Shown one piece after another: positions 10,910-22,538 of a stretch of 42,761 nt of DNA. Made by a program: the position numbers and the translations under genes. Within the stretch, counting starts at the first letter, position 1, and each line of letters opens with the position of its first letter. The DNA is from Saccoglossus kowalevskii. Its lineage: Eukaryota; Hemichordata; Enteropneusta; Harrimaniidae. The notes below the pieces were generated by a model. It did no database searches and had not been told where the DNA came from. It saw only the letters and a list, made by a program, of their open reading frames with translations. The stretch is from positions 1 through 42,761 of the forward strand of contig NW_003133723.1 of NCBI RefSeq assembly GCF_000003605.2, in the 5' to 3' direction.

Positions 10910-10965
10910 TGGTTAGTACTTGCATGGGAGACAACCTGAGAAAACCAGCGGTTGACACTTTTTTT
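10847..10965 (+). pseudogene. Degenerate 5S rRNA gene, representative B-type copy (U16)
   Basis: B-type pattern: ACGACCCTGA matches 9 of 10 bases of 5S 13-22. AATAATAGAAG covers 41-51 with G41 and G47 lost. Positions 69-91 match 22 of 23, the one change being G82 to C. CCTG, GAA and ACC follow at the correct spacing. A T7 run at 10959-10965 lies where the 5S 3' end and Pol III terminator belong. Compared with A-type copies, box C is better kept and the 5' half is worse. Confidence 0.87.
10959..10965 (+). terminator. Pol III-type T-run after 5S relic (representative)
   Basis: T7 directly follows gttgacac at the 5S 3' end, and a second T5 follows after GAG. The same paired T-run occurs in nearly every monomer, T6-T7 in B and C copies and mostly T5 in A copies. 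Pol III stops at T4 or longer on the non-template strand, which matches the + orientation of the relic. Function is inferred. Confidence 0.6.
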
Positions 10966-10997
10966 GAGTTTTTGCCGTCTGCACCTATTTGGTCCAT

Positions 10998-11011
10998 GCT
11001 GTTAAAACAGC
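10998..11011. repeat. Short hairpin downstream of 5S terminator (representative)
   Basis: gctgttaaaacagc is a 6-bp stem with an AA loop, about 33 bp after the T-run. It is present in B and C monomers. A-type monomers usually read gctgttaacacagc, a 5-bp stem with a 4-base loop. Confidence 0.5.
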
Positions 11012-11639
11012 GTGCAAAGTTCTCCAAAGCGTTTCCAAAGTTGCTAGATTTGTTTGTTTATTTGACCTAAGTTGTTGTTATATCGAACCATGCAGTTGTA
11101 AAGTATGAAAAATGACTAAAATTCATTTGAAACCCTCCATGTTAGCAGACTGTCATATGAGCCGGCCGTAAAATGAACAAACACATACTGAAAATGTTAA
11201 AAGCGATTGAAAAGTTGGTGGATTTTGCGTTTATATTCCCCCTAAGTCATTTCATGTAGAACCCCGCAGTTAAATTTAAAACAAAATTATGTAAAAGTCA
11301 AAAACAGCTATTTATGTTGGCACATTGTACCACTACCCAAGCTCAAAGTGATTAACAAAGTGCTTACAAAGTTGTGAAAAGCTTGTGCAAAGTTGGTAGA
11401 TTTGCATGGAAATGTTACCTATTCTGTTACATTATCGAGTCCAGTTGTTAAAAGTTCGCGAAAGTGAATGAATATGTTATTAAAGGCCCTTTGAATATCG
11501 CAGTGGCCCTCGAAGGATGTAGAATTTTTAAACATTTCCATCAATTACATGGCCGCCAATAAAAATAATTTTTTTAACGACCCTGATAGATGAGTTTTCA
11601 GGTGATCGACCAATAATAGAAGTAAAGATCAATCGGTCG

Positions 11640-12366
11640 TGGTTAGTACTTGCATGGGAGACAATCTGAGAAAACCAGCGGTTGACACTTTTTTTGAGTT
11701 TTTGCCGTCTGTACCTATTTTGTCCAAGCTGTTAAAACAGCGTGCAAAGTTCTCCAAAGCGTTTCCAAAGTTGCTAGATTTGTTTGTTTATTTGACCTAA
11801 GTTGTTGTTATATCGAACCATGCATTTATAAAGTATGAAAAATGACTAAAATCCATTTGTAACCTCCCATGTTAGCAGACTGTCACATGAGCCGGCCGTA
11901 AAATGTACAAATACATCCTAAAATGTTAAAAGTGATTGAAAAGATGGTGGATTTGCGTGTATATTCCCCATAAGTCATTTCATATAGACCCCCGCATTTA
12001 AATTTAGAACAAAATTATGTAAAAGTCTAAAAAGCCTATTTATGTTGGCACATTGTACCACTACCCAAGCGCAAAACGATTAACAAAGTGCTTACAAAGT
12101 TGTGAAAAGCTTGTGCAAAGTTGGTAGATTTACATAGAAATGTTACCTATTCTGTCACATTATCGAGTCCAGTTGTTAAAGGTTTGCGAAAGTGAATGAC
12201 TATGTCATAAAAAGCCGGTTGAATATCGTAGTGGCCCTCGAAGGATGTAGAATTTTTAAACATTTCCATAAATTAAGTGGCCGCCAATAACGATAATTTT
12301 TAAACGAACCTTATAGATAAGTGGTCAGGTGATCGACCGATAATGGAAGAAAAGTTCAATAGGTCG
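11640..12366 (+). repeat. Monomer U17, B-to-D hybrid
   Basis: 5S relic 11577-11695, with acaatctgag. It is B-type to ~11825, then D-type (tgtacaaatacatcc, gtgattgaaaagatgg, gaaccttatag). Confidence 0.92.
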
Positions 12367-12570
12367 TGGTTAGTACTTGCATGGAAGACAACCTGACAAA
12401 ACCAGCGGGTGACACTTTTTTGAGTTTTTGCAGCCCGCACCTATTTGGTCCAAGCTGTTAAAACAGCGTGCAGAGTTCTCCAAAGCGATTCCAAAGTTGC
12501 TAGATTTGTTTGTTTATTTGACCTAAGTTGTTGTTATATCGAACCATGCAGTTATAAAGTATGAAAAATG
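11830..12570 (+). repeat. D-type tract within block B1 (U17/U18)
   Basis: Markers are tgtacaaatacatcc, gtgattgaaaagatgg, gaaccttatagataag, ggaagaaaagttcaatagg and gcatggaagacaacc, on an otherwise A/C-like background (gcgattcc, tccatttg). Flanking sequence is B-type. Part of this tract recurs at 37060-37380 and part at 24845-25045. Confidence 0.75.
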
Positions 12571-13087
12571 ACTAAAATTCATTTGAAACCTTCCATGTTA
12601 GCAGACTGTCATATGAGCGCGGCCGTAAAATGAACAAACACATATTGAAAATGTTAAAAGCGATTGAAAAGTTGGTGGATTTGCGTTTATATTCCCCCTA
12701 AGTCATTTCATATAGAAGTTAAATTTAGAACAAAATTATGTAAAAGTCAAAAACAGCTATTTATGTTGGCACATTGTACCACTACCCAAGCGCAAAGTGA
12801 TTAACAAAGTGCTTACAAAGTTGTGAAAAGCTTGTGCAAAGTTGGTAGATTTGCATGGAAATGTTACCTATTCTGTTACATTATCGAGTCCAGTTGTTAA
12901 AAGTTCGCGAAAGTGAATGAATATGTTATAAAAGGCCCTCTGAATATCGCAGTGGCCCTCGAATGATGTAGAATTTTTAAACATTTCCATCAATTACATG
13001 GCCGCCAATAACAATAATTTTTAAACGACCCTGATAGATGAGTGGTCAGGTGATCGACCAATAATAGAAGTAAAGATCAATCGGTCG
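12367..13087 (+). repeat. Monomer U18, D-to-B hybrid, 7-bp deletion
   Basis: 5S relic 12304-12422, with gcatggaagac and gcagcccgcac. It is B-type from ~12575. tatagaagtt at 12711 lacks ccccgca, a deletion shared only with U20. gagcgcggccg is an oddity. Confidence 0.93.
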
Positions 13088-13815
13088 TGGTTAGTACTTG
13101 CATGGGAGACAACCTGAGAAAACCAGCGGTTGACACTTTTTTTGAGTTTTTGTCGTCTGCACCTATTTTGTCCAAGCTGTTAAAACAGCGTGCAAAGTTC
13201 TCCAAAGCGTTTCCAAAGTTACTAGATTTGTTTGTTTATTTGACCTAAGTTGTTGATATATCGAACCATGCAGTTATAAAGTATGAAAAATGACTAAAAT
13301 TCATTTGAAACCTTCCATGTTAGCAGACTGTCATATGAGCCGGCCGTAAAATGAACAAACACATACTGAAAATGTTAAAAGCGATTGAAAAGTTGGTGGA
13401 TTTGCGTTTATATTCCCACTAAATCATTTCATGTAGAACCCCGCAGTTAAATTTAGAACAAAATTATGTAAAAGTCAAAAACAGCTATTTATGTTGGCAC
13501 ATTGTACCACTACCCAAGCGCAAAGTGATTAACAAAGTGCTTACAAAGTTGTGAAAAGCTTGTGCAAAGTTGGTAGATTTGCATGGAAATGTTACCTATT
13601 CTGTTACATTATCGAGTCCAGTTGTTAAAAGTTCGCGAAAGTGAATGAATATGTTATAAAAGGCCCTTTGAATATCGCAGTGGCTCTCGAATGATGTAGA
13701 ATTTTTAAACATTTCCATCAATTACATGGCCGCCAATAACAATAATTTTTAAACGACCCTGATAGATGAGTGGTCAGGTGATCGACCAATAATAGAAGTA
13801 AAGATCAATCGGTCG
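13088..13815 (+). repeat. Monomer U19, B'-type
   Basis: 5S relic 13025-13143. Carries all three B' markers (gtcgtctgc, agttactag, gttgatatatcg) and TATAAAAGG at 13655. Confidence 0.94.
13655..13663 (+). promoter_or_regulatory. TATAAAAGG motif, B-type monomers (representative)
   Basis: B-type monomers read gttataaaaggcc where A-type read gtcataaaaggcc, so one base makes a canonical TATA box. It lies roughly 85 bp upstream of the inferred 5S relic start, too far for a typical -30 element. Several B copies read gttattaaagg instead (U14-U16, U25-U27, U29, U31, U53). There is no evidence of use. Confidence 0.25.
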
Positions 13816-14536
13816 TGGTTAGTACTTGCATGGCAGACAACCTGAGAAAACCAGCGGTTGACACTTTTTTTGAGTTTTTGTCGTCTGCACCTATTTTGTC
13901 CAAGCTGTTAAAACAGCGTGCAAAGTTCTCCAAAGCGTTTCCAAAGTTACTAGATTTGTTTGTTTATTTGACCTAAGTTGTTGATATATCGAACCATGCA
14001 GTTATAAAGTATGAAAAATGACTAAAATTCATTTGAATCCTTCCATGTTAGCAGACTGTCATATGAGCCAGACGTAAAATGAACAAACACATACTGAAAA
14101 TGTTAAAAGCGATTGAAAAGTTGGTGGATTTGCGTTTATATTCCCCCTAAGTCATTTCATATAGAAGTTAAATTTAGAACAAAATTATGTAAAAGTCAAA
14201 AACGGCTATTTATGTTGGCACATTGTACCACTACCCAAGCGCAAAGTAATTAACAAAGTGCTTACAAAGTTGTGAAAAGCTTGTGCAAAGTTGGTAGATT
14301 TGCATGGAAATGTTACCTATTCTGTTACATTATCGAGTCCAGTTGTTAAAAGTTCGCGAAAGTGAATGAATATGTTATAAAAGGTCCTTTAAATATCGCA
14401 GTGGCCCTCGAAGGATGTAGAATTTTTAAACATTTCCATCAATTACATGGCCGCCAATAACAACAATTTTTAAACGACCCTGATAGATGAGTGGTCACGT
14501 GATCGACCAATAATAGAAGTAAAGATCAATCGGTCG
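13816..14536 (+). repeat. Monomer U20, B'-type, 7-bp deletion
   Basis: 5S relic 13753-13871, with gcatggcagac. It has the same ccccgca deletion as U18 (at 14160) exactly two monomers on. gagccagacg replaces the usual gccggccg. Confidence 0.93.
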
Positions 14537-15264
14537 TGGTTAGTATTTGCATGGGAGACAACCTGAGAAAACCAGCGGTTGACCCTTTTTTTGAGTTTTT
14601 GCCGTCTGCACCTATTTTGTCCAAGCTGTTAAAACAGCGTGCAAAGTTCTCCAAAGCGTTTCCAAAGTTGCTAGATTTGTTTGTTTAATTCACCTAAGTT
14701 GTTGTTATATCAAACCATGCAGTTATAAAGTATGAAAAATGACTAAAATTCATTTGAAACCTTCCATGTTAGCAGACTGTCATATGAGCCGGCCGTAAAA
14801 TGAACAAACACATACTGAAAATGTTAAAAGCGATTGAAAAGTTGGTGGATTTGCGTTTATATTCCCCCTAAGTCATTTCATGTAGAACCCCGCAGTTAAA
14901 TTTAGAACAAAATTATGTAAAAGTCAAAAACAGCTATTTATGTTGGCACATTGTACCACTACCCAAGCGCAAAGTGATTAACAAAGTGCTTACAAAGTTG
15001 TGAAAAGCTTGTGCAAAGTTGGTAGATTTGCATGGAAATGTTACCTATTCTGTTACATTATCGAGCCCAGTTGTTAAAAGTTCGTGAAAGTGAATGAATA
15101 TGTTATAAAAGGCCCTTTGAATATCGCAGTGGCCCTCGAATGATGTAGAATTTTTAAACATTTCCATCAATTACATGGCCGCCAATAACAATAATTGTTA
15201 AACGACCCTGATAGATGAGTGGTCAGGTGATCGACCAATAATAGAAGTAAAGATCAATCGGTCG
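14537..15264 (+). repeat. Monomer U21, B-type, attcacc variant
   Basis: 5S relic 14474-14592, with gtatttgcat. gtttaattcacc at 14683-14694 replaces gtttatttgacc; this is shared with U24, U53 and U55. Confidence 0.93.
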
Positions 15265-15992
15265 TGGTTAGTACTTGCATGGGAGACAACCTGAGAAAAC
15301 CAGCGGTTGACACTTTTTTTGAGTTTTTGTCGTCTGCACCTATTTTGTCCAAGCTGTTAAAACAGCGTGCAAAGTTCTCCAAAGCGTTTCCAAAGTTACT
15401 AGATTTGTTTGTTTATTTGACCTAAGTTGTTGATTTATCGAACCATGCAGTTATAAAGTATGAAAAATGACTAAAATTCATTTGAAACCTTCCATGTTAG
15501 CAGACTGTCATATGAGCCGGCCGTAAAATGAACAAACACATACTGAAAATGTTAAAAGCGATTGAAAAGTTGGTGGATTTGCGTTTATATTCCCCCTAAG
15601 TCATTTCATGTAGAACCCCGCAGTTAAATTTAGAACAAAATTATGTAAAAGTTAAAAACAGCTATTTATGTTGGCACATTGTACCACTACCCAAGCTCAA
15701 AGTGATTAACAAAGTGCTTACAAAGTTGTGAAAAGCTTGTGCAAAGTTGGTAGATTTGCATGGAAATGTTACCTATTCTGTTACATTATCGAGTCCAGTT
15801 GTTAAAAGTTCGCGAAAGTGAATGAATATGTTATAAAAGGCCCTTTGAATATCGCAGTGGCCCTCAAATGATGTAGAATTTTTAAACATTTCCATCAATT
15901 ACATGGCCGCCAATAACAATAAATTTTAAACGACCCTGATAGATGAGTGGACAGGTGATCGACCAATAATAGAAGTAAAGATCAATCGGTCG
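15265..15992 (+). repeat. Monomer U22, B'-type
   Basis: 5S relic 15202-15320. B' markers are present, with gttgatttatcg in place of gttgatatatcg. Confidence 0.93.
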
Positions 15993-16720
15993 TGGTTAGT
16001 ACTTGCATGGGAGACAACCTGAGAAAACCAGCGGTTGACACTTTTTTTGAGTTTTTGTTGTCTGCACCTATTTTGTCCAAGCTGTTAAAACAGCGTGCAA
16101 AGTTCTCGAAAGCGTTTCCAAAGTTACTAGATTTGTTTGTTTATTTGACCTAAGTTGTTGATATATCGAACCATGCAGTTATAAAGTATGAAAAATGACT
16201 AAAATTCATTTGAATCCTTCCATGTTAGCAGACTGTCATATGAGCCGGCCGTAAAATGAACAAACACATACTGAAAATGTTAAAAGCGATTGAAAAGTTG
16301 GTGGATTTGCGTTTATATTCCCCCTAAGTCATTTCATGTAGAACCCCGCAGTTAAATTTAGAACAAAATTATGTAAAAGTCAAAAACAGCTATTTATGTT
16401 GGCACATTGTACCACTACCCAAGCGCAAAGTGATTAACAAAGTGCTTACAAAGTTGTGAAAAGCTTGTGCAAAGTTGGTAGATTTGCATGGAAATGTTAC
16501 CTATTCTGTTACATTATCGAGTCCAGTTGTTAAAAGTTCGCGAAAGTGAATGAATATGTTATAAAAGGCCCTTTGAATATCGCAGTGGCCCTCGAATGAT
16601 GTAGAATTTTTAAACATTTCCATCAATTACATGGCCGCCAATAACAATAAATTTTAAACGACCCTGATAGAAGAGTGGTCAGGTGATCGACCAATAATAG
16701 AAGTAAAGATCAATCGGTCG
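15993..16720 (+). repeat. Monomer U23, B'-type
   Basis: 5S relic 15930-16048. tttgttgtctgc is a further change on the B' gtcgtctgc. ctcgaaagcg is unusual. Confidence 0.93.
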
Positions 16721-17447
16721 TGCTTAGTATTTGCATGGGAGATAACCTGAGAAAACCAGCGGTTGACACTTTTTTTGAGTTTTTGCCGTCTGCACCTATT
16801 TTGTCCAAGCTGTTAAAACAGCGTGCAAAGTTCTCCAAAGCGTTTCCAAAGTTGCTAGATTTGTTTGTTTAATTCACCTAAGTTGTTGTTATATCGAACC
16901 ATGCAGTTGTAAAGTATGAAAAATGACTAAAATTAATTTGAAACCTTCCATGTTAGCAGACTGTCATATGAGCCGGCCGTAAAATGAACAAACACATACT
17001 GAAAATGTTAAAAGCGATTGAAAAGTTGGTGGATTTGCGTTTATATTACCCCTAAGTCATTTCATGTAGAACCCCGCAGTTAAATTTAGAACAAAATTAT
17101 GTAAAAGTCAAAAACAGCTATTTATGTTGGCACATTGTACCACTACCCAAGCGCAAGTGATTAACAAAGTGCTTACAAAGTTGTGAAATGCTTGTGCAAA
17201 GTTGGTAGATTTGCATGGAAATGTTACCTATTCTGTTACATTATCGAGTCCAGTTGTTAAAAGTTCGCGAAAGTGAATGAATATGTTATAAAAGGTTCTT
17301 TGAATATCGCAGTGGCCCTCAAAGGATGTAGAAATTTTAAACATTCCCATCATTACATGGCCACCAATAACAATAATTTTTTAAACGACCTGATAGATGA
17401 GTGGTCAGGTGATTGACCAATAATAGAAGTAAAAAATCAATCGGTCG
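16721..17447 (+). repeat. Monomer U24, B-type, attcacc variant
   Basis: 5S relic 16658-16776, starting tgcttagtatttgc. With gtttaattcacc at 16867-16878 this combination matches U55, 31 monomers away. Confidence 0.93.
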
Positions 17448-18176
17448 TGGTTAGTACTTGCAAGGGAGACAACCTTAGAAAACCAGCGGTTGACACTTTT
17501 TTTGAGTTTTTTGCCGTCTGCACCTATTTGGTCCATGCTGTTAAAACAGCGTGCAAAGTTCTCCAAAGCGTTTCCAAAGTTGCTAGATTTGTTTGTTTAT
17601 TTAACCTAAGTTGTTGTTATATCGAACCATGCAGTTGTAAAGTATGAAAAATGACTAAAATTCATTTGAAACCTTCCATGTTAGCAGACTGGCATATGAG
17701 CCGGCCGTAAAATGAACAAACACATACTGAAAATGTTAAAAGCGATTGAAAAGTTGGTGGATTTGCGTTTATATTCCCCCTAAGTCATTTCATGTAGAAC
17801 CCGACAGTTAAATTTAGAACAAAATTATGTAAAAGTCAAAAACAGCTATTTATGTAGGCACATTGTACCACTACCCAAGCTCAAAGTGATTAACAAAGTG
17901 CTTACAAAGTTGTGAAAAGCTTTGCAAAGTTGGTAGATTTGCATGGAAATGTTACCTATTCTGTTACATTATCGAGTCCAGTTGTTAAAAGTTCGCGAAA
18001 GTGAATGAATATGTTATTAAAGGCTCTTTGAATATCGCAGTGGCCCTCAAAGGATGTAGAATTTTTTAAACATTTCCATCATTTACATGGCCACCAATAG
18101 CAATAATTTTTAAACGACCCTGATAGATGAGTGGTCAGGTGATCGACCAATAATAGAAGTAAAGATCAATCGGTCG
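17448..18176 (+). repeat. Monomer U25, B-type
   Basis: 5S relic 17385-17503, with gcaagggag. aagctttgcaaag, ggctctttg and atttacatggccacc are shared with U14 and U26. Confidence 0.93.
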
Positions 18177-18904
18177 TGGTTAGTACTTGCATGGGAGACA
18201 ACATTAGAAAACCAGCGGTTGACACTTTTTTTGAGTTTTTGCCGTCTGCACCTATTTGGTCCATGCTGTTAAAACAGCGTGCAAAGTTCTCCAAAGCGTT
18301 TCCAAAGTTGCTAGATTTGTTTGTTTATTTAACCTAAGTTGTTGTTATATCGAACCATGCAGTTGTAAAGTATGAAAAATGACTAAAATTCATTTGAAAC
18401 CTTCCATGTTAGCAGACTGTCATATGAGCCGGCCGTAAAATGAACAAACACATACTGAAAATGTTAAAAGCGATTGAAAAGTTGGTGGATTTGCGTTTAT
18501 ATTCCCCCTAAGTCATTTCATGTAGAACCCCGCAGTTAAATTTAGAACAAAATTATGTAAAAGTCAAAAACAGCTATTTATGTAGGCACATTGTACCACT
18601 ACCCAAGCTCAAAGTGATTAACAAAGTGCTTACAAAGTTGTGAAAAGCTTTGCAAAGTTGGTAGATTTGCATGGAAATGTTACCTATTCTGTTACATTAT
18701 CGAGTCCAGTTGTTAAAAGTTCGCGAAAGTGAATGAATATGTTATTAAAGGCTCTTTGAATATCGCAGTGGCCCTCAAAGGATGTAGAATTTTTAAACAT
18801 TTCCATCATTTACATGGCCACCAATAACAATAATTTTTAAACGACCCTGATAGATGAGTGGTCAGGTGATTGACCAATAATAGAAGTAAAGCATCAATCG
18901 GTCG
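18177..18904 (+). repeat. Monomer U26, B-type
   Basis: 5S relic 18114-18232, with aacattag. It is nearly the same as U25 (tttaacctaag, aagctttgc), which suggests a local duplication. Confidence 0.93.
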
Positions 18905-19625
18905 TGGTTAGTACTTGCATGGGAGACAACCTTAGAAAACCAGCGGTTGACACTTTTTTTGAGTTTTTGCCGTCTGCACCTATTTGGTCCATGCTGTTAA
19001 AACAGCGTGCAAAGTTCTCCAAAGCGTTTCCAAAGTTGCTAGATTTGGTTTGTTTATTTGACCTAAGTTGTTGTTATATCGAACCATGCAGTTGTAAAGT
19101 ATGAAAAAATGATTAAAATTCATTTGAAACCTTCCATGTTAGCAGACTGTCATATGAGCCGGCCGTAAAATGAACAAACACATACTGAAAATGTAAAAGC
19201 AATTGAAAAGTTGGTGGATTGCGTTTATATTCCCCTAAGTCATTTCATATAGAACCCGCAGTTAAATTTAGAACAAAATTTATGTAAAAGTCAAAAACAG
19301 CTACTTATGTTGGCACATTGTACCACTACCCAAGCGCAAAGTGATTAACAAAGTGCTTACAAAGTTGTGAAAAGCTTGTGCAAAGTTGGTAGATTTGCAT
19401 GGAAATGTTACCTATTCTGTTACATTATCGAGTCCAGTTGTTAAAAGTTCGCGAAAGTGAATGAATATGTTATTAAAGGCCCTTTGAATATCGCAGTGGC
19501 CCTCGAAGGATGTAGAACTTTTAAACATTTCCATCAATTACATGGCCGCCAATAACAATAATTTTTAAACGACCCTGATAGATGAGTGGTCAAGACCAAT
19601 AATAGAAGTAAAGATCAATCGGTCG
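18905..19625 (+). repeat. Monomer U27, B-type, 721 bp
   Basis: 5S relic 18842-18960. A loss of about 7 bp near 19590 (gtggtcaagacc) falls in the 5' part of the next relic. Small deletions also occur near 19190-19260. Confidence 0.93.
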
Positions 19626-20353
19626 TGGTTAGTATTTGCATGGGAGACAACCTGAGAAAACCAGCGGTTGACACTTTTTTTGAGTTTTTGCCGTCTGCAC
19701 CTATTTGGTCCATGCTGTTAAAACAGCGTGCAAAGTTCTCCAAAGCGTTTCCAAAGTTGCTAGATTTGTTTGTTTATTTGACCTAAGTTGTTGTTATATC
19801 GAACCATGCAGTTGTAAAGTATGAAAAATGACTAAAATTCATTTGAAACCTTCCATGTTAGCAGACTGTCATATGAGCCGGCCGTAAAATGAACAAACAC
19901 ATACTGAAAATGTTAAAAGCGATTGAAAAGTTGGTGGATTTGCGTTTATATTCCCCCTAAGTCATTTCATATAGAACCCCGCAGTTAAATTTAGAACAAA
20001 ATTATGTAAAAGTCAAAAACAGCTATTTATGTTGGCACATTGTACCACTACCCAAGCGCAAAGTGATTAACGAAGTGCTTACAAAGTTGTGAAAAGCTTG
20101 TGCAAAGTTGGTAGATTTGCATGGAAATGTTACCTATTCTGTTACATTATCGAGTCCAGTTGTTAAAAGTTCGCGAAAGTGAAAGAATATTTTATAAAAG
20201 GCCCTTTGAATATCGCAGTGGCCCTCGAGGGATGTAGAATTTTTAAACATTTCCATCAATTACATGGCCGCCAATAAAAATAATATTTAAACGACCCTGA
20301 TAGATGAGTGGTCAGGTGATCGACCAATAATAGAAGTAAAGATCAATCGGTCG
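19626..20353 (+). repeat. Monomer U28, B-type
   Basis: 5S relic 19570-19681, with its 5' part shortened. The end has gagggatg and aataatatttaaacg, as at the end of U12. Confidence 0.93.
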
Positions 20354-21082
20354 TGGTTAGTACTTGCATGGGAGACAACCAGAGAAAACCAGCGGTTGAC
20401 ACTTTTTTTGAGTTTTTGCCGTCTGCACCTATTTTGTCCAAGCTGTTAAAACAGCGTGCAAAGTTTTCCAAAGCGTTTCCAAAGTGGCTAGATTTGTTTG
20501 TTTATTTGACCTAAGTTGTTGTTATATCGAACCATGCAGTTGTAAAGTATGAAAAATGACTAAAATTCATTTGAAACCTTCCATGTTAGCAGACTGCCAT
20601 ATGAGCCGGCCGTAAAATGAACAAACACATACTGAAAATGTTAAAAGCGATTGAAAAGTTGGTGGATTTGCGTTTATATTCCCCCTAAGTCATTTCATAT
20701 AGAACCCCGCAGTTAAATTTAGAACAAAATTATGTAAAAGTCAAAAACAGCTATTTATGTTGGCACATTGTTCCACTACCCAAGCGCAAAGTGATTCACA
20801 AAGTGCTTACAAAGTTGTGAAAAGCTTGTGCAAAGTTGGTAGATTTGCATGAAAATGTTACCTATTCTATTACATTATCGAGTCCAGTTGTTAAAAGTTC
20901 GCGAAAAGTGAATGAATATGTTATTAAAGGCCCTTTGAATATCGCAGTGGCCCTCGAAGGATGTAGAATTTTTAAACATTTCCATCAATTACATGGCCGC
21001 CAATAACAATAATTTTTAAACGACCCTGATAGATGAGTGGTCAGGTGATTGACCAATAATAGAAGTAAAGATCAATCGGTCG
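20354..21082 (+). repeat. Monomer U29, B-type
   Basis: 5S relic 20291-20409, with aaccagagaaaacc as in U13. gactgccatatg and cattgttccac are also shared with U13. Confidence 0.93.
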
Positions 21083-21810
21083 TGGTTAGTACTTGCATGT
21101 GAGACAACCTGAGAAAACCAGCGGTTGACACTTTTTTTGAGTTTTTGCCGTCTGCACCTATTTGGTCCATGCTGTTAAAACAGCGTGCAAAGTTCTCCAA
21201 AGCGTTTCCAAAGTTGCTAGATTTGTTTGTTTATTTGACCTAAGTTGTTGTTATATCGAACCATGCAGTTGTAAAGTATGAAAAATGACTAAAATTCATT
21301 TGAAACCTTCCATGTTAGCAGACTGTCATATGAGCCGGCCGTAAAATGAACAAACACATACTGAAAATGCTAAAAGCGATTGAAAAGTTGGTGGATTTGC
21401 GTTTATATTCCCCCTAAGTCATTTCATGTAGAACCCCGCAGTTAAATTTAGAACAAAATTATGTAAAAGTCAAAAACAGCTATTTATGTTGGCACATTGT
21501 ACCAATACCCAAGCTCAAAGTGATTAACAAAGTGCTTACAAAGTTGTGAAAAGCTTGTGCAAAGTTGGTAGATTTGCATGGAAATGTTACCTATTCTGTT
21601 ACATTACCGAGTCCAGTTGTTAAAAGTTCGCGAAAGTGAATGAATATGTTAGTAAAGGCTCTTTGAATATCGCAGTGGCCCTCGAAGGATGTATCATTTT
21701 TAAACATTTCCATCAATTACATGGCCACCAATAACAATAATTTTTAAACGACCCTGATAGATGAGTGGTCAGGTGAACGACCAATAATAGAAGTAAAGAT
21801 CGATCGGTCG
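21083..21810 (+). repeat. Monomer U30, B-type
   Basis: 5S relic 21020-21138, with gcatgtgagac. The spacer has gttagtaaagg in place of the TATA-like motif and gatgtatcattt. Confidence 0.93.
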
Positions 21811-22538
21811 TGGTTAGTACTTGCATGGGAGACAACCTTAGAAAACCAGCGGTTGACACTTTTTTTGAGTTTTTGCCGTCTGCACCTATTTGGTCCATGC
21901 TGTTAAAACAGCGTGCAAAGTTCTCCAAAGCGTTTCCAAAGTTGCTGGATTTGTTTGTTTATTTGACCTAAGTTGTTGTTATATCGAACCATGCAGTTGT
22001 AAAGTATGAAAAATGACTAAAATTCATTTGAAACCTTCCATGTTAGCAGACTGTCATATGAGCCGGCCGTAAAATGAACAAACACATACTGAAAATGTTA
22101 AAAGCGATTGAAAAGTTGGTGGATTTGCGTTTATATTCCCCCTAAGTCATTTCATATAGAACCCCGCAGTTAAATTTAGAACAAAATTATGTAAAAGTCA
22201 AAAACAGCTATTTATGTTGGCACTTTGTACCACTTCTCAAGCTCAAAGTGTTTAACAAAGTGCTTACAAAGTTGTGAAAAGCTTGTGCAAAGTTGGTAGA
22301 TTTGCATGGAAATGTTACCTATTCTGTTACATTATCTAGTCCAGTTGTTAAAAGTTCGCGAAAGTGAATGAATATGTTATTAAAGGCCCTTTGAATATCG
22401 CAGTGGCCCTCGAAGGATGTAGAATTTTTAAACATTTCCATCAATTACATGGCCGCCAATAACAATAATTTTCAAACGATCCTGATAGATAAGTGGTCAG
22501 TTGATCGACCAATAATAGAAGTAAAGATCAATCGGTCG
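21811..22538 (+). repeat. Monomer U31, B-type
   Basis: 5S relic 21748-21866, with acctta. The spacer has accacttctcaagctc and gttattaaagg. Confidence 0.93.

Larger units (their letters stand above)
10910..11639 (+). repeat. Monomer U16, B-type (representative)
   Basis: 5S relic 10847-10965. A clean B-type copy useful as a reference. gttattaaagg replaces the TATA-like motif. Confidence 0.94.

Noticed and set aside
18904-19104. Recurrent plus-strand ORFs of 66-68 codons (17447, 18904, 19586, 23952, 24680)
   Set aside because: They begin at or just before the 5S relic and translate its box C and T-run. The frame is a by-product of an RNA gene relic.
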